A stretch of DNA of 64,000 nt, from assembly GCA_036852015.1 (NCBI GenBank), contig JAANDG010000049.1, positions 186,001-250,000 on the forward strand, written 5' to 3'. A program made the position numbers and the translations under genes. The DNA is from Pelodera strongyloides. Taxonomy: Eukaryota > Nematoda > Chromadorea > Rhabditida > Rhabditidae. The notes beneath the pieces were generated by a model, which was given only the letters and a program-made list of their open reading frames with translations, made no database searches and was not told where the DNA came from. Below, piece by piece: positions 45,901-58,242 of this stretch (within the stretch, counting starts at the first letter, position 1; every line of letters begins with the position of its first letter).

Positions 45901-46692
45901 TTAGGTTACAGGCGTCTCCTGTTCAGCATGCTCTCTCGCTTTCTCTGATTTTGATCCGAGAGAAAGCCGAGTTAGCAGAGAGCACCCTAAAGAGGAGACG
46001 CCTCTAACCTACCCCAGCGGTAAATTTTATTGGAACCGGCCTCTGATTGAACTTTACATGGGAGATTCGAGATGCTTCCGAAAACTCTGACCAATGTAAT
46101 TAATCAATATAAGGAATTATAAATATAGAGAGTGTAAAAAAATAAAAAGAGACTGATGCATCATCATGTTCTAACATGATTCCCCGTTTCGACCCTAAAT
46201 CTAATTAGCACTGGAATTGTCAATAATATGCTAATTAGCACTGTGATTGTCAATTATGTGACCTCACCTCCAAGTAGACGAATTGCCATGTGGGGCTAAG
46301 AATAGCAATTAGACAGAGTGTGAATGCGACCAATTCCAAGCAAAAGAATATCGACAAGGAGATCTGAAACACATATTGCCAGTTACCAAAAAATAATTGT
46401 ATTAGATTATCTAACATTCAGTGGTAAAATGACAGCACATCCTAAATAAAGCAGTAAAATATGTAAAATACAGTATTATGTGGATTACGACGAACTACAA
46501 TTGACATTAATCTTTTTCTCATATTGGGTCTAGAAAAAATATTTGTTTCAATATCAATTTACAGCTAATTATACGCAGGCATAATTAGTTTCATTAGCAT
46601 AATTATACACACTATCATGTAGTAAAAATTTAAATAGTAAAAAAGAGCTCGCTCACCTTTCTACTGTACCTCGAAGCTCCAAATCCAGACAT
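36949..46692 (-). CDS. Claudin/stargazin-like four-pass membrane protein with a 500-residue tail, 741 aa, 21 exons
   Basis: Minus-strand exons: 46692-46657, 46363-46268, 45818-45718, 45521-45367, 42361-42230, 41990-41896, 41641-41513, 41246-41155, 41041-40972, 40815-40674, 40481-40414, 40235-40135, 39996-39851, 39478-39375, 39160-39050, 38956-38909, 38747-38602, 38353-38275, 38064-37997, 37495-37342 and 37101-36949. Every phase agrees (2226 nt). TM1 is about 14-36. Extracellular loop 1 carries W38, the claudin signature GLWLDC (53-58) and a second Cys (96, in QCVYKFDY). TM2 is about 131-155, TM3 about 160-185, TM4 about 210-236. The cytoplasmic tail (237-741) is Ser/Thr-rich with a charged helix at 490-526, and ends DSETTV, a class I PDZ ligand. 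This layout fits PMP22/claudin/TARP proteins, which act in junctions or as channel auxiliary subunits. Two introns appear to use GC donors. The fourth intron holds an LTR retrotransposon. A paralogue lies at 52308-56700. Confidence 0.9.
39272..39347 (-). tRNA. tRNA-like sequence in an intron
   Basis: On the minus strand, TGGTATATTGGTAGAGCC fits an A box and GCGGGTTCAACACCCGC forms a perfect T arm with a B box. The anticodon arm has an oversized loop and the acceptor stem is poor, so this is more likely a tRNA pseudogene than a gene. It lies between exons 14 and 15 of the claudin-like gene. Confidence 0.4.
40471..40514 (-). repeat. 22 bp tandem duplication that duplicates a splice acceptor
   Basis: CATACTAATTCCTGAAAAGT occurs twice in a row with a 22 bp period. 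On the coding strand this gives two successive CTTTTCAG acceptors before exon 11 of the claudin-like gene. Only the downstream acceptor keeps the frame; the upstream one adds 22 nt with an in-frame stop. Confidence 0.9.
42380..42767 (-). repeat. 3' LTR of the retrotransposon
   Basis: 388 bp, matching 44653-45040 base for base as far as I could read. It ends 18 bp from the 3' splice site of exon 5 of the host gene. Confidence 0.95.
42830..44626 (-). CDS. Retrotransposon gag-protease frame fused to integrase remnants
   Basis: The frame is open from inside the 5' LTR (44680). The Met at 44626 is the more natural start, giving about 598 residues. The N-terminal half is a Ty3-type gag domain, followed by one zinc knuckle, CFNCDKLGHIAKDC (about 43999-43958, a CX2CX4HX4C motif), and a retropepsin active site DTGAALSI near 43760. 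The next recognisable parts are a piece resembling the integrase core (FCDKKGIKLSYSPQ) and a C-terminal integrase-like stretch around VKWFPGRI. The polymerase region between them is missing without a frame break. The clean fusion suggests a deleted copy still able to make gag. Confidence 0.85.
   Translation of the reverse strand: MDGRMRMEMFDPEVSNLDVWIARLQIQLDLRDVTQDEKKVLTLLSLLQPETYESMTAWTAPKEPRSLDFKSIVRILKERYCKKQMLITYRHKLLMEKQRPGQTMEEFYRELERLAGKCEFDKVKNVKDCILSMQFIRGMSSDTVRERLLLEEDLEAIKALQLAQKVETAERSSLHQGRSSTDACEVNQQQYEAGNRKEQRWQDKERSVRCFNCDKLGHIAKDCKSRKVRRNHQIRTFDTHNEVEEPRLGSINLDYSDPRTYAVRPSIHHFEPPIMLPVKIQGKSIEMELDTGAALSIINEATWREVGKPRLVPVNYDAESYTGGKIAFKGKCTVEMLVGNVRHAVHLHVLERNASSIFGRDLQVKVGLSLNDLKSLAQREVFVVNTVRTSERARKSAVSSGKTCDRQKYSSKVQDFQKLEQFCDKKGIKLSYSPQCGLLQTSKEQLAQELGGGNVGSDSIPREFLAGKKDSPDFVEGMTVYARCYNEPVKWFPGRIMERTSDTTYRVHTSKGDWIRRTDQLRERPRVWMEMDFGEKETILDISKKTATTQGSLDTRSTESTSLEPTTQDDVQCRRSTRRSRPPERYSPHVRKTANKQH
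44653..45040 (-). repeat. 5' LTR of the retrotransposon
   Basis: 388 bp, TG to CA, apparently identical to the other LTR. The long internal frame starts inside it. Confidence 0.95.
45874..46043. mobile_element. 170 bp inverted-repeat element
   Basis: GAGGCCAGTTCCAATAAAAT is mirrored by ATTTTATTGGAACCGGCCTC. Inner matches include AGGCGTCTCCT with its complement and CTCTCGG with TTTCTCTGATTTTGATCC at the centre. It lies in intron 2 of the long claudin-like gene, 56 bp upstream (coding sense) of exon 3. Confidence 0.85.
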
Positions 46693-47386
46693 TTCCGTTT
46701 TCTTCTTTTAAAATTTGTTGTCAAAACGATCATCACATTACTTTCAGAAGTTCCACAGTAAGAATATTTTTTATTTATAAATTTCAATCTGAAAATGGGA
46801 GGAGAAAATATGTTGGAACAAGTTGTGAGCGATATAGGCAAATGAAAAACATCAAACATGTATGACTTGTTGCAGGTTAGATGAGTAGCTACAGCTAATA
46901 CAAAAATTATTCGAAAATGATAACTGGCAAAAGGATACAAGAAATTCCCAGAAATCCAGTATTAATTCAATGGTCAATGCACGCTTTCAATTTCACACAT
47001 ATTCCTGAATATAATAAAAGGTGAATTAAGATAATAAGCTCGAATTGGACCCAATTCGCAACACCCGGCAATTGTATGCAAATTAGTTGGGAGCGAAAGG
47101 GATTTGTATTCAAATTTGCATAGGAAAGCAGATCGCCGAGGGGGGAATTCGAGGACACACAACAGGAAATAATACAATACGGAATAAGTGAAAGTAGTGA
47201 CGTTGCTGGATCTGATTCAAGTATTAATATTTATTTCATACAACAATAGCTAGGTTCCATAAACAACATAGCGTTATAATGGTAAGAATAAGAGCAAAGA
47301 GTAAGCGAAAAGTTTTCTGAATCCCGGCTTCCTACACCACTTTTGTGCTAACTTATTGAGAGTAGTTCCACATTCGTCGCTGATTG

Positions 47387-47565
47387 TTAAAACGAAATAA
47401 CTGCCAGTTTTTGAAACGTAATTGGGACATGTACATGTTGTATGCAAATTAATATGATCAGTCTGGCAATCGTGCAGTAGTCGGGTAGTAATTTGAATAT
47501 ACTACATCGGAATACAGCGTTTGCCGCACGTTTCAAAACTGACCGTACGACGGCTTTTCGTCGAA
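47387..47565. mobile_element. Diverged TTAA short inverted-repeat element
   Basis: TTAAAACGAAATAACTGCCA and GTTTTTGAAACG at the left, ACGTTTCAAAACTGACCG and CTTTTCG at the right. It is the most diverged full member of the family seen at 27124, 29383, 51965 and 61289. Confidence 0.6.
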
Positions 47566-48357
47566 AGTTTGAAATCATCTTCTTGCATCTTGTGAGAGTC
47601 TAGATCTCCAAAATGGGTACATACTTCAAGGTCGAACACCATTTCTCCCTTGTACCTACCCTTTCAGGTGGAAAGCGAGGGTGCGCTCCAGTTCAAAATT
47701 TGAATACGCCCGCGAGGGAGTGAATCGATTTTCGGCCGACTGACCGAATTTGCATGTCAAGCGGAATGACTCACCCGAAAGTCAGGAATAGGTGATGTCA
47801 TGTGAATATTGATTGAAAACCAGAGAAATACGGTAAGACTAGACGACAAACTACAGACTGGCAGTAAAATACAATACGTGCCGCATTATATAATCATATT
47901 TTTTGAAGACGTATCCTGGCCTTACAAAACATCTATGATGATATCAAAGTTAAATATTGATTGTCCCCTTCTTTACTTATATTTATATATCAATTAAAAA
48001 CTTGATGGCGTGTATGTGATTTTTGCATCCCGCTGTGAAGATTTGACGAAAAAAAAAATGAAAAATAGCCAAGAAGGTCATTCTCATAATTCTTAACAAT
48101 TTATTTTATGGGAACGATAAAGAACAGAAGCCCAATTTCAAAAACTATAAATTTGGTGAATAGATTCGGATGTTATTTCTTTCACCAGAACATGAACACA
48201 TTCGTTGCGTACTTTACTCTTGAAAATAATAAATCTAACAAAATGGTTCTTTTTTGCTTATAATAATTTACAAGAATATTAAAACTAAAACAACACAAAG
48301 TATTATAGATGATAATGAAAAAACCCACTGGGCAGAAAGGTAAAAAAAACTTGTGGC

Positions 48358-48774
48358 TTAAAGGGTCAGGCCCATTTCAAATGACCCCTATTTTTAATGA
48401 TTCCATCTGATTCTCCTTGTCACATATAGTAGACTAATTTTTTTTCCAATTTTCAGTCGCAATATTCACGCAGTTTTCAGCAATTTACCATGGCCAGTCA
48501 TACACAACAATCAATCGCAGTTGTCACGCCCATTAGCGCTGATTGGCCTATATCGCAATTGCCACGCCCTATAGAGCATATTGCCCAATTAGCGCGGAGG
48601 GGCGTGACAAATGCGATATATAGTTGGGTATGACTGGCCATGGTAAATTGCTGAATACTGCGTGAATTTTGCGCTTGAAAATTAGAAAAATATCGTATCC
48701 TACTATATTTGCCATGGAGAAGCAGATGGAATCATCAAAAATAGGGGTTATTTGAAATGGGCCTGACCCTTTAA
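48358..48774. mobile_element. 417 bp TTAA element with GGGTCAGGCCC ends
   Basis: TTAAAGGGTCAGGCCCATTT is mirrored by AAATGGGCCTGACCCTTTAA. The arms continue through GATTCCATCTG and AGCAATTTACCATGG and their complements. The end sequence is related to that of the element at 33849-34298. Confidence 0.88.
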
Positions 48775-51700
48775 AGATTTGTTTCCATGTTATTTATCGA
48801 TTTGTGCATAGCTGTTGACTGTGAAAAATAGTGACCTATTTTCCTCAAGTTGGGACTCGCCTTTCAAGAATTAGATTAAATAATAGATTGTGAGATGTTA
48901 AAGAATCAAGCCCACGTAAAAAGGTTTCCTCATTTTTTTCTGTTCGATAACTAAAATGGCTCTAAAAACTACAGTCTAAAAGACGTATCCAATTGGTTTA
49001 GTACTATGATATGAAGTCCAGAGATACCAACTTTTGAAACAGCTTTCTAATAAACCGAGCTGTTGAAACATTACATTATCACAGAACACAGAACACAGAA
49101 CACACATCATCATCGTTTTACATTTTACATCTAGCTGCTAACAAGCAAATGTGAGCAAACAAGGTGTGTTGTATATTATTTCCAGTCCAAGAAGATTTCA
49201 ATTGTAAAGCCGATTAATGGAAAAGTGCCCACAAATATCAATACAAATTACAGTCTTTACTTAAAATAACAATATATAAGTCAAGTTTAAAGTATTTAAA
49301 TAAGCAGGTCGGTATGTCTAGAGGCTTGTCCGATTGAGAGTTTCTCTCATAACAGAGAAATGACCTTGACGGGTTTGGAATGGGGCTACTACACCCATCA
49401 CTGAAAGAGAGACGATACAGATTTGAAATGACCAAATTTGAATTTCGCTCCATTTTTGGGATATACATTGATACTGTACCTGTATTCACAATGAAATTAG
49501 ATTAGGGGCGTGTACTGTAGCAAAAATGCGATATACTTCACTGTTTTCACAAATTAAGCATAAAAATAATAATTGCCTGACATGTATTTGTATAGACATG
49601 TATAGCACGTTGTTGGTTTGTTGTCCATTTTTCAGTAAAGAATCCGAAAATTGACTCATTTTGTGAGAGTTCGCACTTTCTGTGCTACGCAAACCACAAG
49701 AAAAAAACGAGTACTACACATAAGAGTAAACAAGTATTAGGGGAATAATTGGGATTGGATGACCATTGACTCAGAGGCATAGGTGTTTTTGGCATTTGAT
49801 AGAATAGTGAACCTACTGCCTGGCTTAACCAGTCCTCAATCGGACCAGGTTCAGACCAGACCTTCACACCTTCAGAACTTCATGCCTTCATAGTTTCATC
49901 TGTACAGAACTTCTTGGGCGATCGACCGTTGTTGGTTCAAGTTTGGAAAATACCTTTTTCAGACCATCATAAGAAAGTGAGGGGTTGGTATAATACACAG
50001 AAAAGTTAACGAATTCGAGACATAATGCACTTTTCATAAAAAAATACTGCAAGTCGGACTTTTTCTTGTAAGTAAGAAAGCCACGGTATCTATAAGACCT
50101 TATACTCGACTATATATTTTTTATTTTTTATTAACGTTGACTTTCTAAGCCAAAAGGGCGCGGCCAGCAAAGAAGGTAAGCCGTAAACAAGTAAATTGCA
50201 CGGGTTACGTATTATTATCGTAGTGGCAGCCGCAGGTGGGTGCGCTTTAGCAGAGAGACAACGGGATGTGAGACAGTGACTTATGCAGATAGAGAGAGAG
50301 AGAGAGAGACAACGTCTGAATAAGGAGAGGGTGCTAGACAGGTTATGCTCTGAATTGTATCTATTCTATTTTCAAATCTTTTGTTAGAAGTGCTAACTTG
50401 GTTTGGGTTCCATCCAAAATGCACCTGTTTCGGGTGAATCAAAAATTCTCACATTTTGCCTTGATATTTACAAGAACCTTTCTATAAAGTTAAGTATGCT
50501 TTATGTATGTGGCAGACTAATTGCAATGCTAATATTATAGGTTCAATTGTTGATGGCATGCTTATTAAATAACCTAATAAATTCTTAGACTTATCATTAA
50601 AGTTAATAGTTTATTTAGTCGGTCACGCTAGGCCCTTTCCATCCCTCACTTGGGTACTTCTATGAGGTCTCTGTCTAATTATAGTCTTCAGCATATGTTC
50701 AGTCAATCTACAATAGTCTCTCAGTCTCGATCAAGGTCGTCTCAGGTCTGCAAGGGTATCATTTACATGGATATGGTGGGCATGGTCATCAAAACATGGC
50801 ATCTTCCCATAAATGGTGCGTATACCAAGACAATAAATGGTGTATACGGATACCATAGCCAAGGAGAAATGGTACAACAATGAATATGTCTTCACTGTCA
50901 TTGAGGTTACTAGTGACAAGATTAGCGTAGTGAGTAACTTATTGTTCGTAAAAAGACCTACAGAATGCAGATTACACATTGTACACTTTATCTCCTATAT
51001 GGCAAGCAAATTAATATAGAATTTTGTCGTATGTACGATTTTGGAGCTAAAAAAAGATTCACCTAGAAAAGGGCGAAAGGTATGCAATGCGAAAGCAAAC
51101 ACACATTCACTATCAGTGTTATACATTATTTTGTGCGCTTGAATTTCCCTTTTCTACATCTTCTAATACGTCTCTATTTTATACTTGTCATGCGCATATC
51201 CTACATTATATCCCTGTTTCTTCCTTACCCTTCCCTTTAAAAATATAAAATGTAGTAAGTGGACCAAACAATCCTAATTTTCAACAACGAAATGGTTCAA
51301 ACATTTTATTTAAATTATTAAAAGTGTATATAAAAATAAAAGCACAAACACAAACACAAACACAAAGACAAAAATACGAGAACAAAAAAAAAGAAAGAAT
51401 GAAATATTCTGGCAAGCGTTGTAATAAATGATAAATCTGCTTTTTTGGCTATCACAGATTTTGGGCAAGTGAATTGGTAAAACAAAAATTGTGTTTTAAT
51501 TTCTATATGCAGAAATGCAAGAAATATATCATATAGCATATGAGAACACAAGCGAAAAAATATAGCATATATATAAAGAATACCAAAATACAGTAGTAAA
51601 TGCAGAGAGAAAAAATATGTATTAAAGAAATTAAAATGCATTTTTATGATTAAAATCACGAGGTTGGCAGTTGGAAAGCTTTTCATGGGAGAAAACTTTT

Positions 51701-51964
51701 TTCAATATATAAAATATGAACAAGTTTATTTTTAAGAAAGTTAAGAAAACAAAAGATAAATACAAAGAATAAAGGCGGGCAGTGAGCAAACACAACTAAA
51801 AACACATGGTGTTTGGCAATTTTCTTAATTATTATTGATTATGTGTTATATAGGCTGAGATTAGAAAGGATCTACTATTTTAACCATATATTATATGCAT
51901 TTTATTATTCTACTTTGAGAAACGTTCGGTTTCAATAACACATATATCGAGTCTAAGATCGTCG

Positions 51965-52132
51965 TAGCGAAATGGCGGCCGTTTTTGAAACGCATCGTGG
52001 AAAACTGACTTCTTGCGTATTTGTGCTAATTTGCTCGAATTTTTTTATTCTAATTTATGTTCACTTGCTTAAGCTGCATAAAATGCACGTGTACTCGGTG
52101 TTTCAAAAACCAGCCAAGTATTTCGCTTTAAA
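51965..52132. mobile_element. TTAA short inverted-repeat element
   Basis: AGCGAAATGGCGGCCGTTTT and TTTGAAACGCATCG at the left; TTTCAAAAACCAGCCAAGTA and TTTCGCTTTAAA at the right. It lies about 175 bp beyond the stop of the short claudin-like gene. Confidence 0.82.
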
Positions 52133-52307
52133 ACATCTAACATTATTTTGAAGAGCCCTGCCCAGTACTCCACGTCTAAATTTAGTATCTTTTTATAGAA
52201 AATAAAAAGATACTAAATGCTAAAATTACCTTCTTATACATATACTAAAAAAACGTAGATTTATACATTTTTGAGGGGGCAATTAAATCGATAATTTGGT
52301 AATTAAT

Positions 52308-55300
52308 TTACACACAAGTTTCGCTCTTCCTTCTAATTCGGCTCGCCATCATATCTTGTGAGGGATAAGTGGGTCTATTGAAACCAAGTTCGGGCATACT
52401 CTCGGCCACCTAAAATTAGAATATAATAGTACAAACTACAGAGTACAAAGTACAAACTATATCGATCGGGAATTCGAATTCTAATAATTACAGGAGCAAA
52501 AAAGCACTGCCAGGGCTGAAAAATCATCACTTTGAGCGACTAGTTTTACCATTGGTATTCAATACTCCAAGGCCCTGATGCTAACTAAAATAATATGAAT
52601 AAAGCTTAAATTAGACAGTAGATCCCACGTGTCTATCGTATTCCTCCTGCTTACTGTAGGGAGGGCGGACATTAGATTGGGGAGTGGAGGGAGGGTAGAG
52701 TGGAGCATCGAATTCCATTGATCTAAAACAAGAGGAAATTCACATTCAATAATCTAGCGTGTTTTGTTCAGCAGTTAGATCGTCTGTCAGTTCGGTGCAT
52801 TTCGTGCATTTTCCGCGTAAAAAGAGCAGTTCCTCCAGTGAGTGATGCCCATTGTGCGCCATTTTGTAGCGGTATTTTATGCGCAGTTGCGCAGCGCCAA
52901 CGCAGATTTTCGTCGTTGTTAGCTTATTCCAATTACTCTTTCAAAACAAAGGCGTAAGCAGGTCAACACACGTCACAATTCAGGCTATTTTATATATGTC
53001 TTCCATTGAGAATTCAGATAAACTTCAGAAATAAAAAGTTCGATTTTGATTACACTAATTACCTTCCAATGTTGGTCACGTTCGTTCTACTGCTTCTCTG
53101 CAGACTGTAACTCTCGTCATCTGCACTCTTGCCAGAAAAGGCGAAATAAGTGAAAAGCATGGCAACCTGGAATATTGATCGATTTAGAAATCAATCGTTT
53201 CAATTTTGAAGTATTGTACCTCCCCAAGCGAATACCTCCCGCGGATGTTATTTATGTTTTGCCATCTTAGATGGAAAAATAGTTCTAAAGGGCAAAAAGA
53301 AGCGATACCCATTCATTAATATTATTATTATAAGGATACATAAAAATAAAGTTACAATGAAAAAAATCTCACCAAGAATGAGAGAAAGTGGAAAAGGCAC
53401 GCAGACAACTGCAAGAAGAAGGCCAATCCGACTCGTTGCTGAAAGAAAATAGATTCATTTTTCACATTTTAGCTATACACTTATAAGTTCACCAATAGAT
53501 TGTTTATTTAATGAGAAATAATAAACAACCCTTGGACCTTGGACACTGGACCTGGGCCACCTGGGACCATGTTATTCAAAATTCAATGTTTCACTTTTAC
53601 CTCATAAGTTCCGACAATTCCCTTGATAAATCGGTTATCTGCTCTGTGAGAGTAGAAGAAGAAGATTCCAGTGGCCACACACGACAGGAACGCTGAAGTG
53701 GCGAAATATGTTTCGGAAAGACGTACATACTGTTAGGCCAATTGTACACCGCACCGCATGACCGCATTAACACCGCACGCGGTCAAAGACCGCACGGAAA
53801 CCGCACGAGTTTACTAGACACCGCTTATCATACCTTACGACACAACTACCTACTACAGTGATACTGCCGAAACATATAACACGAGGCCGATCAATGGTAG
53901 AAAGTTAAAACCACTGGTAATGACTAAAAACTCACTGGTAAGAAGTGTTACCGCCGTGAACACCAATGACAGTGAACTATAGGCACAACTGCACAATCCG
54001 AGGCACACCGATAAGAACGTTGTCAGAAGAGCCAGAGCGAGGAGAATCAGAGTGGACGTGTGCCAACCTAAAATACGAAATATGTCTTCTTATTCGTTGC
54101 TTGATTAACTACGATACAGAATGCTCAAAAATTTAAGCTAAAAAAATTCGAGCAATTTTTAGAACACTTCGGTCGTCTACCCTCGCTTGACAAAGTAGCA
54201 CCTCTTGAAGATAATTTTTTTATTTCACAACCTGTCTTAGTTTATCTGATATCTAATCCACGTGTGTGATATGGGCAATTCAAAATAAAACTCGGTGTGT
54301 AGATGTATACTGTATGCTGTATTGTGTAAATATTTGAGAAACCTCCCAGGAGCGTTCTTAATTATATCGTTTAGGCAAAGGAACCATTAGTGTAACACCT
54401 TTCTGGGAAAGTTAAACATTTTCAACATCGGTTGATGGTCTGCTACATTCAGAGTAAACACGCAAAACTAGTTTTCTTTTCACTTGAGCAGTTAGATGAA
54501 TCAACTATTTCAGGAATGACCTTGGTAAGATTAGATCAATGGTTTATTTATTTACACCTGAGCCATAGAATTAGGGCCCTTGTGTAAAATGCACAGCGGT
54601 TCGTAAGTAGGCTTACAAAAGTTATCCTTATGAAATATTTCATAGTAATCTACATCTCGATGCATATATTTGTGCTTTCGTCCCGCCGTATGCTTTAGCG
54701 TGCTAAGTGCGCCTCTTATACGCATATTTCTCAAAAATAAAGACCCACGTGCTCGCCCAAATAACTACATAAATACACACTAGGGACTAGGGTGCACTCG
54801 TGCGTAAAATATTTGCTGTTGAAATAAACACACGACTGGTCTAACTCACATAAAAAATGTTTATAAACTCGTGAAAATATATTTATATTTTTGCACAGTG
54901 AGTCAGGATTCAGGATAACCGGAGCTCAGTTGCGGTAGACCAAAGATATTACAAAGTATTAAGCCGCTTTTTTTACTCTTGAATCCATTGAAAACTACCA
55001 GAAATAATAAAAAGTTACCATAGAACTTGTGTCGGTTGACCTCTCCCACAGGAGAATTGTCATCTTCCAGCTCAAAGGTACCAGAGTACTTGTCGTAGTC
55101 GAACTTGTAAACACAGTGAAGAGGTTCCGAGATTGTAGCGTACCTAAAGAAGTGTATAGATTTCCTTAGACAAGCTAACACAGTGAATTACAATGGCATC
55201 ATCACATTGCCCAGCAACGATTAGTCCAAGTGGAACTTTTTCTTGTTTACGGTAGCCCAGGGTTAGCAGGTTAGCTACCCCACGGGGCAGCCACCCTGCG

Positions 55301-56700
55301 GATAAAGTTAACCTATTCTAATCAGAGTTAAATGTTTGCTAAACCGGCCTCCAGTCCTTCATTATTGCGGTACTCATACTGTTCAATACTGAGTGAATCA
55401 CAGCTTACGAATAATAATTGAGGGATAACAACCTCATGACTAACTCAGAAACAGCGAGTCGAGTATAATCCCAAGCCTAGGAGTGACAGGTCGCCTAGAC
55501 TGCAGGACAGGCTTTCATAAAATGAGTCATAAGTTCCAGAAAACTTTATATCCATGTTTTGCGGCTATTACCGTTCAATATGAGGCAACAAACCATGAGG
55601 ACGAATAGCAACACTTTCTAAGAACATTATGTCAGAAACAAAGGAAACACTGAACAGTCTCAGTTTTCACTACAGCATCGTGAGTGTCTCCCCTAGTTCT
55701 AGTAACATACTCAAATGAGGTCAACTCCTCAATTTCCCACAAGGATCTATAGACACGTGAATGAGTCACCCATCCCCTAAATCTCCATAATACCACCGTA
55801 TTCAAATCAAATAGTGCTGAATTCTCAGGATCATGACTCATCCGTTTACAAAACTTGCTTTCCAGGACTGCGATACTAAATCGCATCTCTTTTTACGCGT
55901 TTTCAATAGATACACAGAGGAGGAGAATTCTTACAATTCTGTGATATTTTTCAGATACTGTACATAAAAATAAGTACAGACACACAGATAGAGAGTTGAT
56001 GGTTTTGAGTTTGACGCTTTACAATCAAAGTAAACAATCTGAGTAAAAGCCAAAACTTAGATACACAATACGAAGATAAAAAGGACAAAAATAAAGATAT
56101 CTTCATACAAAATACGATAACAGATTCAGTCACTGTCAATAACTTCCTTATGGGAACGAGTTAGAAGTTTCAAAGGAAATAAATAGGAATAGGTATCTTG
56201 AAGTAATATACAAAAAAGGCTGACGTAAGGTCTTTGTCTATATATTATCATAACTTGCTTACCTCTGTAATAAAACACTGCCACTGCCTTCCCTACTGTG
56301 CCTTGTACAATCCAACCACAGACCGTGTTCATGAATTGAATTGTACTCACGAAGATTTACTACCTAAATATATTATCTCTATTTATTTGAATGCAGTAAA
56401 CGATGTGCTACAAAATTATACTTTTCATGTGTAGAAATAAGAAGCGCACTCGTATTCATACTCGGCGACAGCACTCTTTTGAGATGACCGGTTCTAACAT
56501 GTTATTTCGGTATCCAAGAAAGTTAAGAAGATACAGTAATTAGGTAATCGTTTGCTAATTGCTAATCAATAATTCGGATAATTAATCCTTACCTGCCAAC
56601 TGGGCACCAGAATTGCCGCAATTGACAATCCCATGCCAATTAGAGCTAGGATGATGGAGGCCGTCACAGTTGACCTACGACCGAATTCCGATCCAGACAT
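52308..56700 (-). CDS. Claudin/stargazin-like four-pass membrane protein, 307 aa, 9 exons
   Basis: Minus-strand exons: 56700-56593, 56363-56263, 55143-55019, 54067-53936, 53692-53601, 53438-53373, 53166-53063, 52722-52629 and 52409-52308, all phases closing (924 nt). TM1 is about 12-33. Loop 1 has W35, GLWLDC (50-55) and C80 in HCVYKFDY. TM2 is about 114-135, TM3 about 143-172, TM4 about 188-216, with a 90-residue cytoplasmic tail ending SETCV, a class I PDZ ligand. The first five exon junctions have the same phases as the 741-residue paralogue, so the two arose by duplication; this one has a short tail. Proteins with this fold seal junctions or modulate ion channels at the plasma membrane. 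A TTTCAG acceptor six bases before the ATG suggests trans-splicing. Confidence 0.93.
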
Positions 56701-58242
56701 TCGACGCTGAAATTAATACATTTACATTTAAATTAAAAGTATTAGACCAAGGAGTTACATCCTTTTTGTACACTCGCGGATTCATTAACACATTTACACA
56801 AGGAAATAAAGAGACAAACAAGGAACATAGATATGTCAATGAAGTTATCAATAACATATGATGAACATGGAGTTCGCGCACGGCGACGAACACACGCTAC
56901 GTATATGTATATGAGAAATTGGGATAGAGATGCCTCAGGTAGATTAGGAATTATGATCGATTGAGAGAGGAAGAATTTTCATATGGCTCTTCCGTGCGAC
57001 TTCAAGGGGATAACTTGACGTCAAGTAATGACTATTTTAGCTCAAGTTATATCCTACGACAACACAGAACGTCGGGTTACATGCTCGACATTTTAGAATT
57101 ACCCGCTACAGGTAGTAGCCGCTTGACACTAAGAATAGAATTTTTGCGTCGCGTTTGGAAGAAAATTTGGCAAGTGCTCAAGGATGTTTTGCAAGTTTTT
57201 GACCTTTTTCTCGTGTTTCCGCCCAAATAAATAAGTTGTGAAAGGGGAAAGATTGTTGGCGAGATTGTGGAAATATGTACACTACACATTGATAGTTATT
57301 TATCGATTGAAATACTTAGGGATTGATTGGTAAATGGGTCTGTTCTAGGCTAAAAGCGCTTACAGTACTTCTGCGAAGTTAAGTAAGAGATCTTATAGTC
57401 GATTGATTTACGTCTCAGACAATATTATGTGTTTTGCTCTGAAGCACGCTTGTGTTAGTGTGATCATTCGATATCCCATCTATGGTCGATAAACCTTAAA
57501 ATACCGGTCGTGCACCCTGTAGACGCCAAAGTTCAAGAGCGTTCCTTATAAAAGTTTATTGATTGAGCAGCTCCATATCTGCTTCTAAGCCAGCCTCTAC
57601 CAACCGTATAAATCGATATCTCCGCAAAAATCGATAAATCAAAACTCACATTTCTCATGATGGTCAGTGGGGGTTTTGAGTTGTGTATTGAGGAGAATAG
57701 GATAGGTTGTTCAAAGCGCGTGCCAAAATCAGAATAACGAAATAGAAAAGGGAGTTGGTTATATTTAGAGAACTATAAGTGGAGAGGGAGCAGAGATGGA
57801 GAGCGACGAGAGATCATTGGGAAAATGATGTAGCAGTGAAACAGACAAATACACGAATTGGGTGAAATTGTGAAAAGAGTTGTGAAAGGAATTTGGAAGG
57901 ATATGTATAGATAGTTCATATAGGTGAAGAGAGAGTAGGGATAGAGAGAAAGGAATTCTTTATATGTAATATAGATCTATTTCGTATAAGTGAAGTCCAG
58001 TGGATATCATATTTGCATGAAAACCGCAAAATTGTATATATATATAAAACATATAGGACACCTAGAAAATAGGGTATACATTTCGTTACCTAAAATGGGT
58101 ACAAACCGTAGAACTAATGTGTGCTCTATGTCAGTTTATTTATTTCAAGCTGAGAGCTCATAGATATGCGGAGTTTTTTTTGCGTCACAGGGCCGCCGCG
58201 CTGGCGCGGTATGTATTTGCAAAATCCATAAGGCGCGTTCGA

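Larger units (their letters stand above)
46693..52307. other. 5.6 kb intergenic region between the two claudin-like genes
   Basis: No gene recognised. It contains short transposons at 47387, 48358 and 51965, a GA microsatellite at about 50289-50310, and ACAAAC repeats at about 51342-51370. A stretch at 50650-50880 has a Gly/His-rich frame but no supporting splice structure. The region holds the promoter of the long claudin-like gene and the 3' UTR of the short one. Confidence 0.5.

Noticed and set aside
50650..50883. Gly/His-rich frame that could be an exon
   Set aside because: No consistent donor and acceptor pair or neighbouring exons were found; composition alone is not enough.
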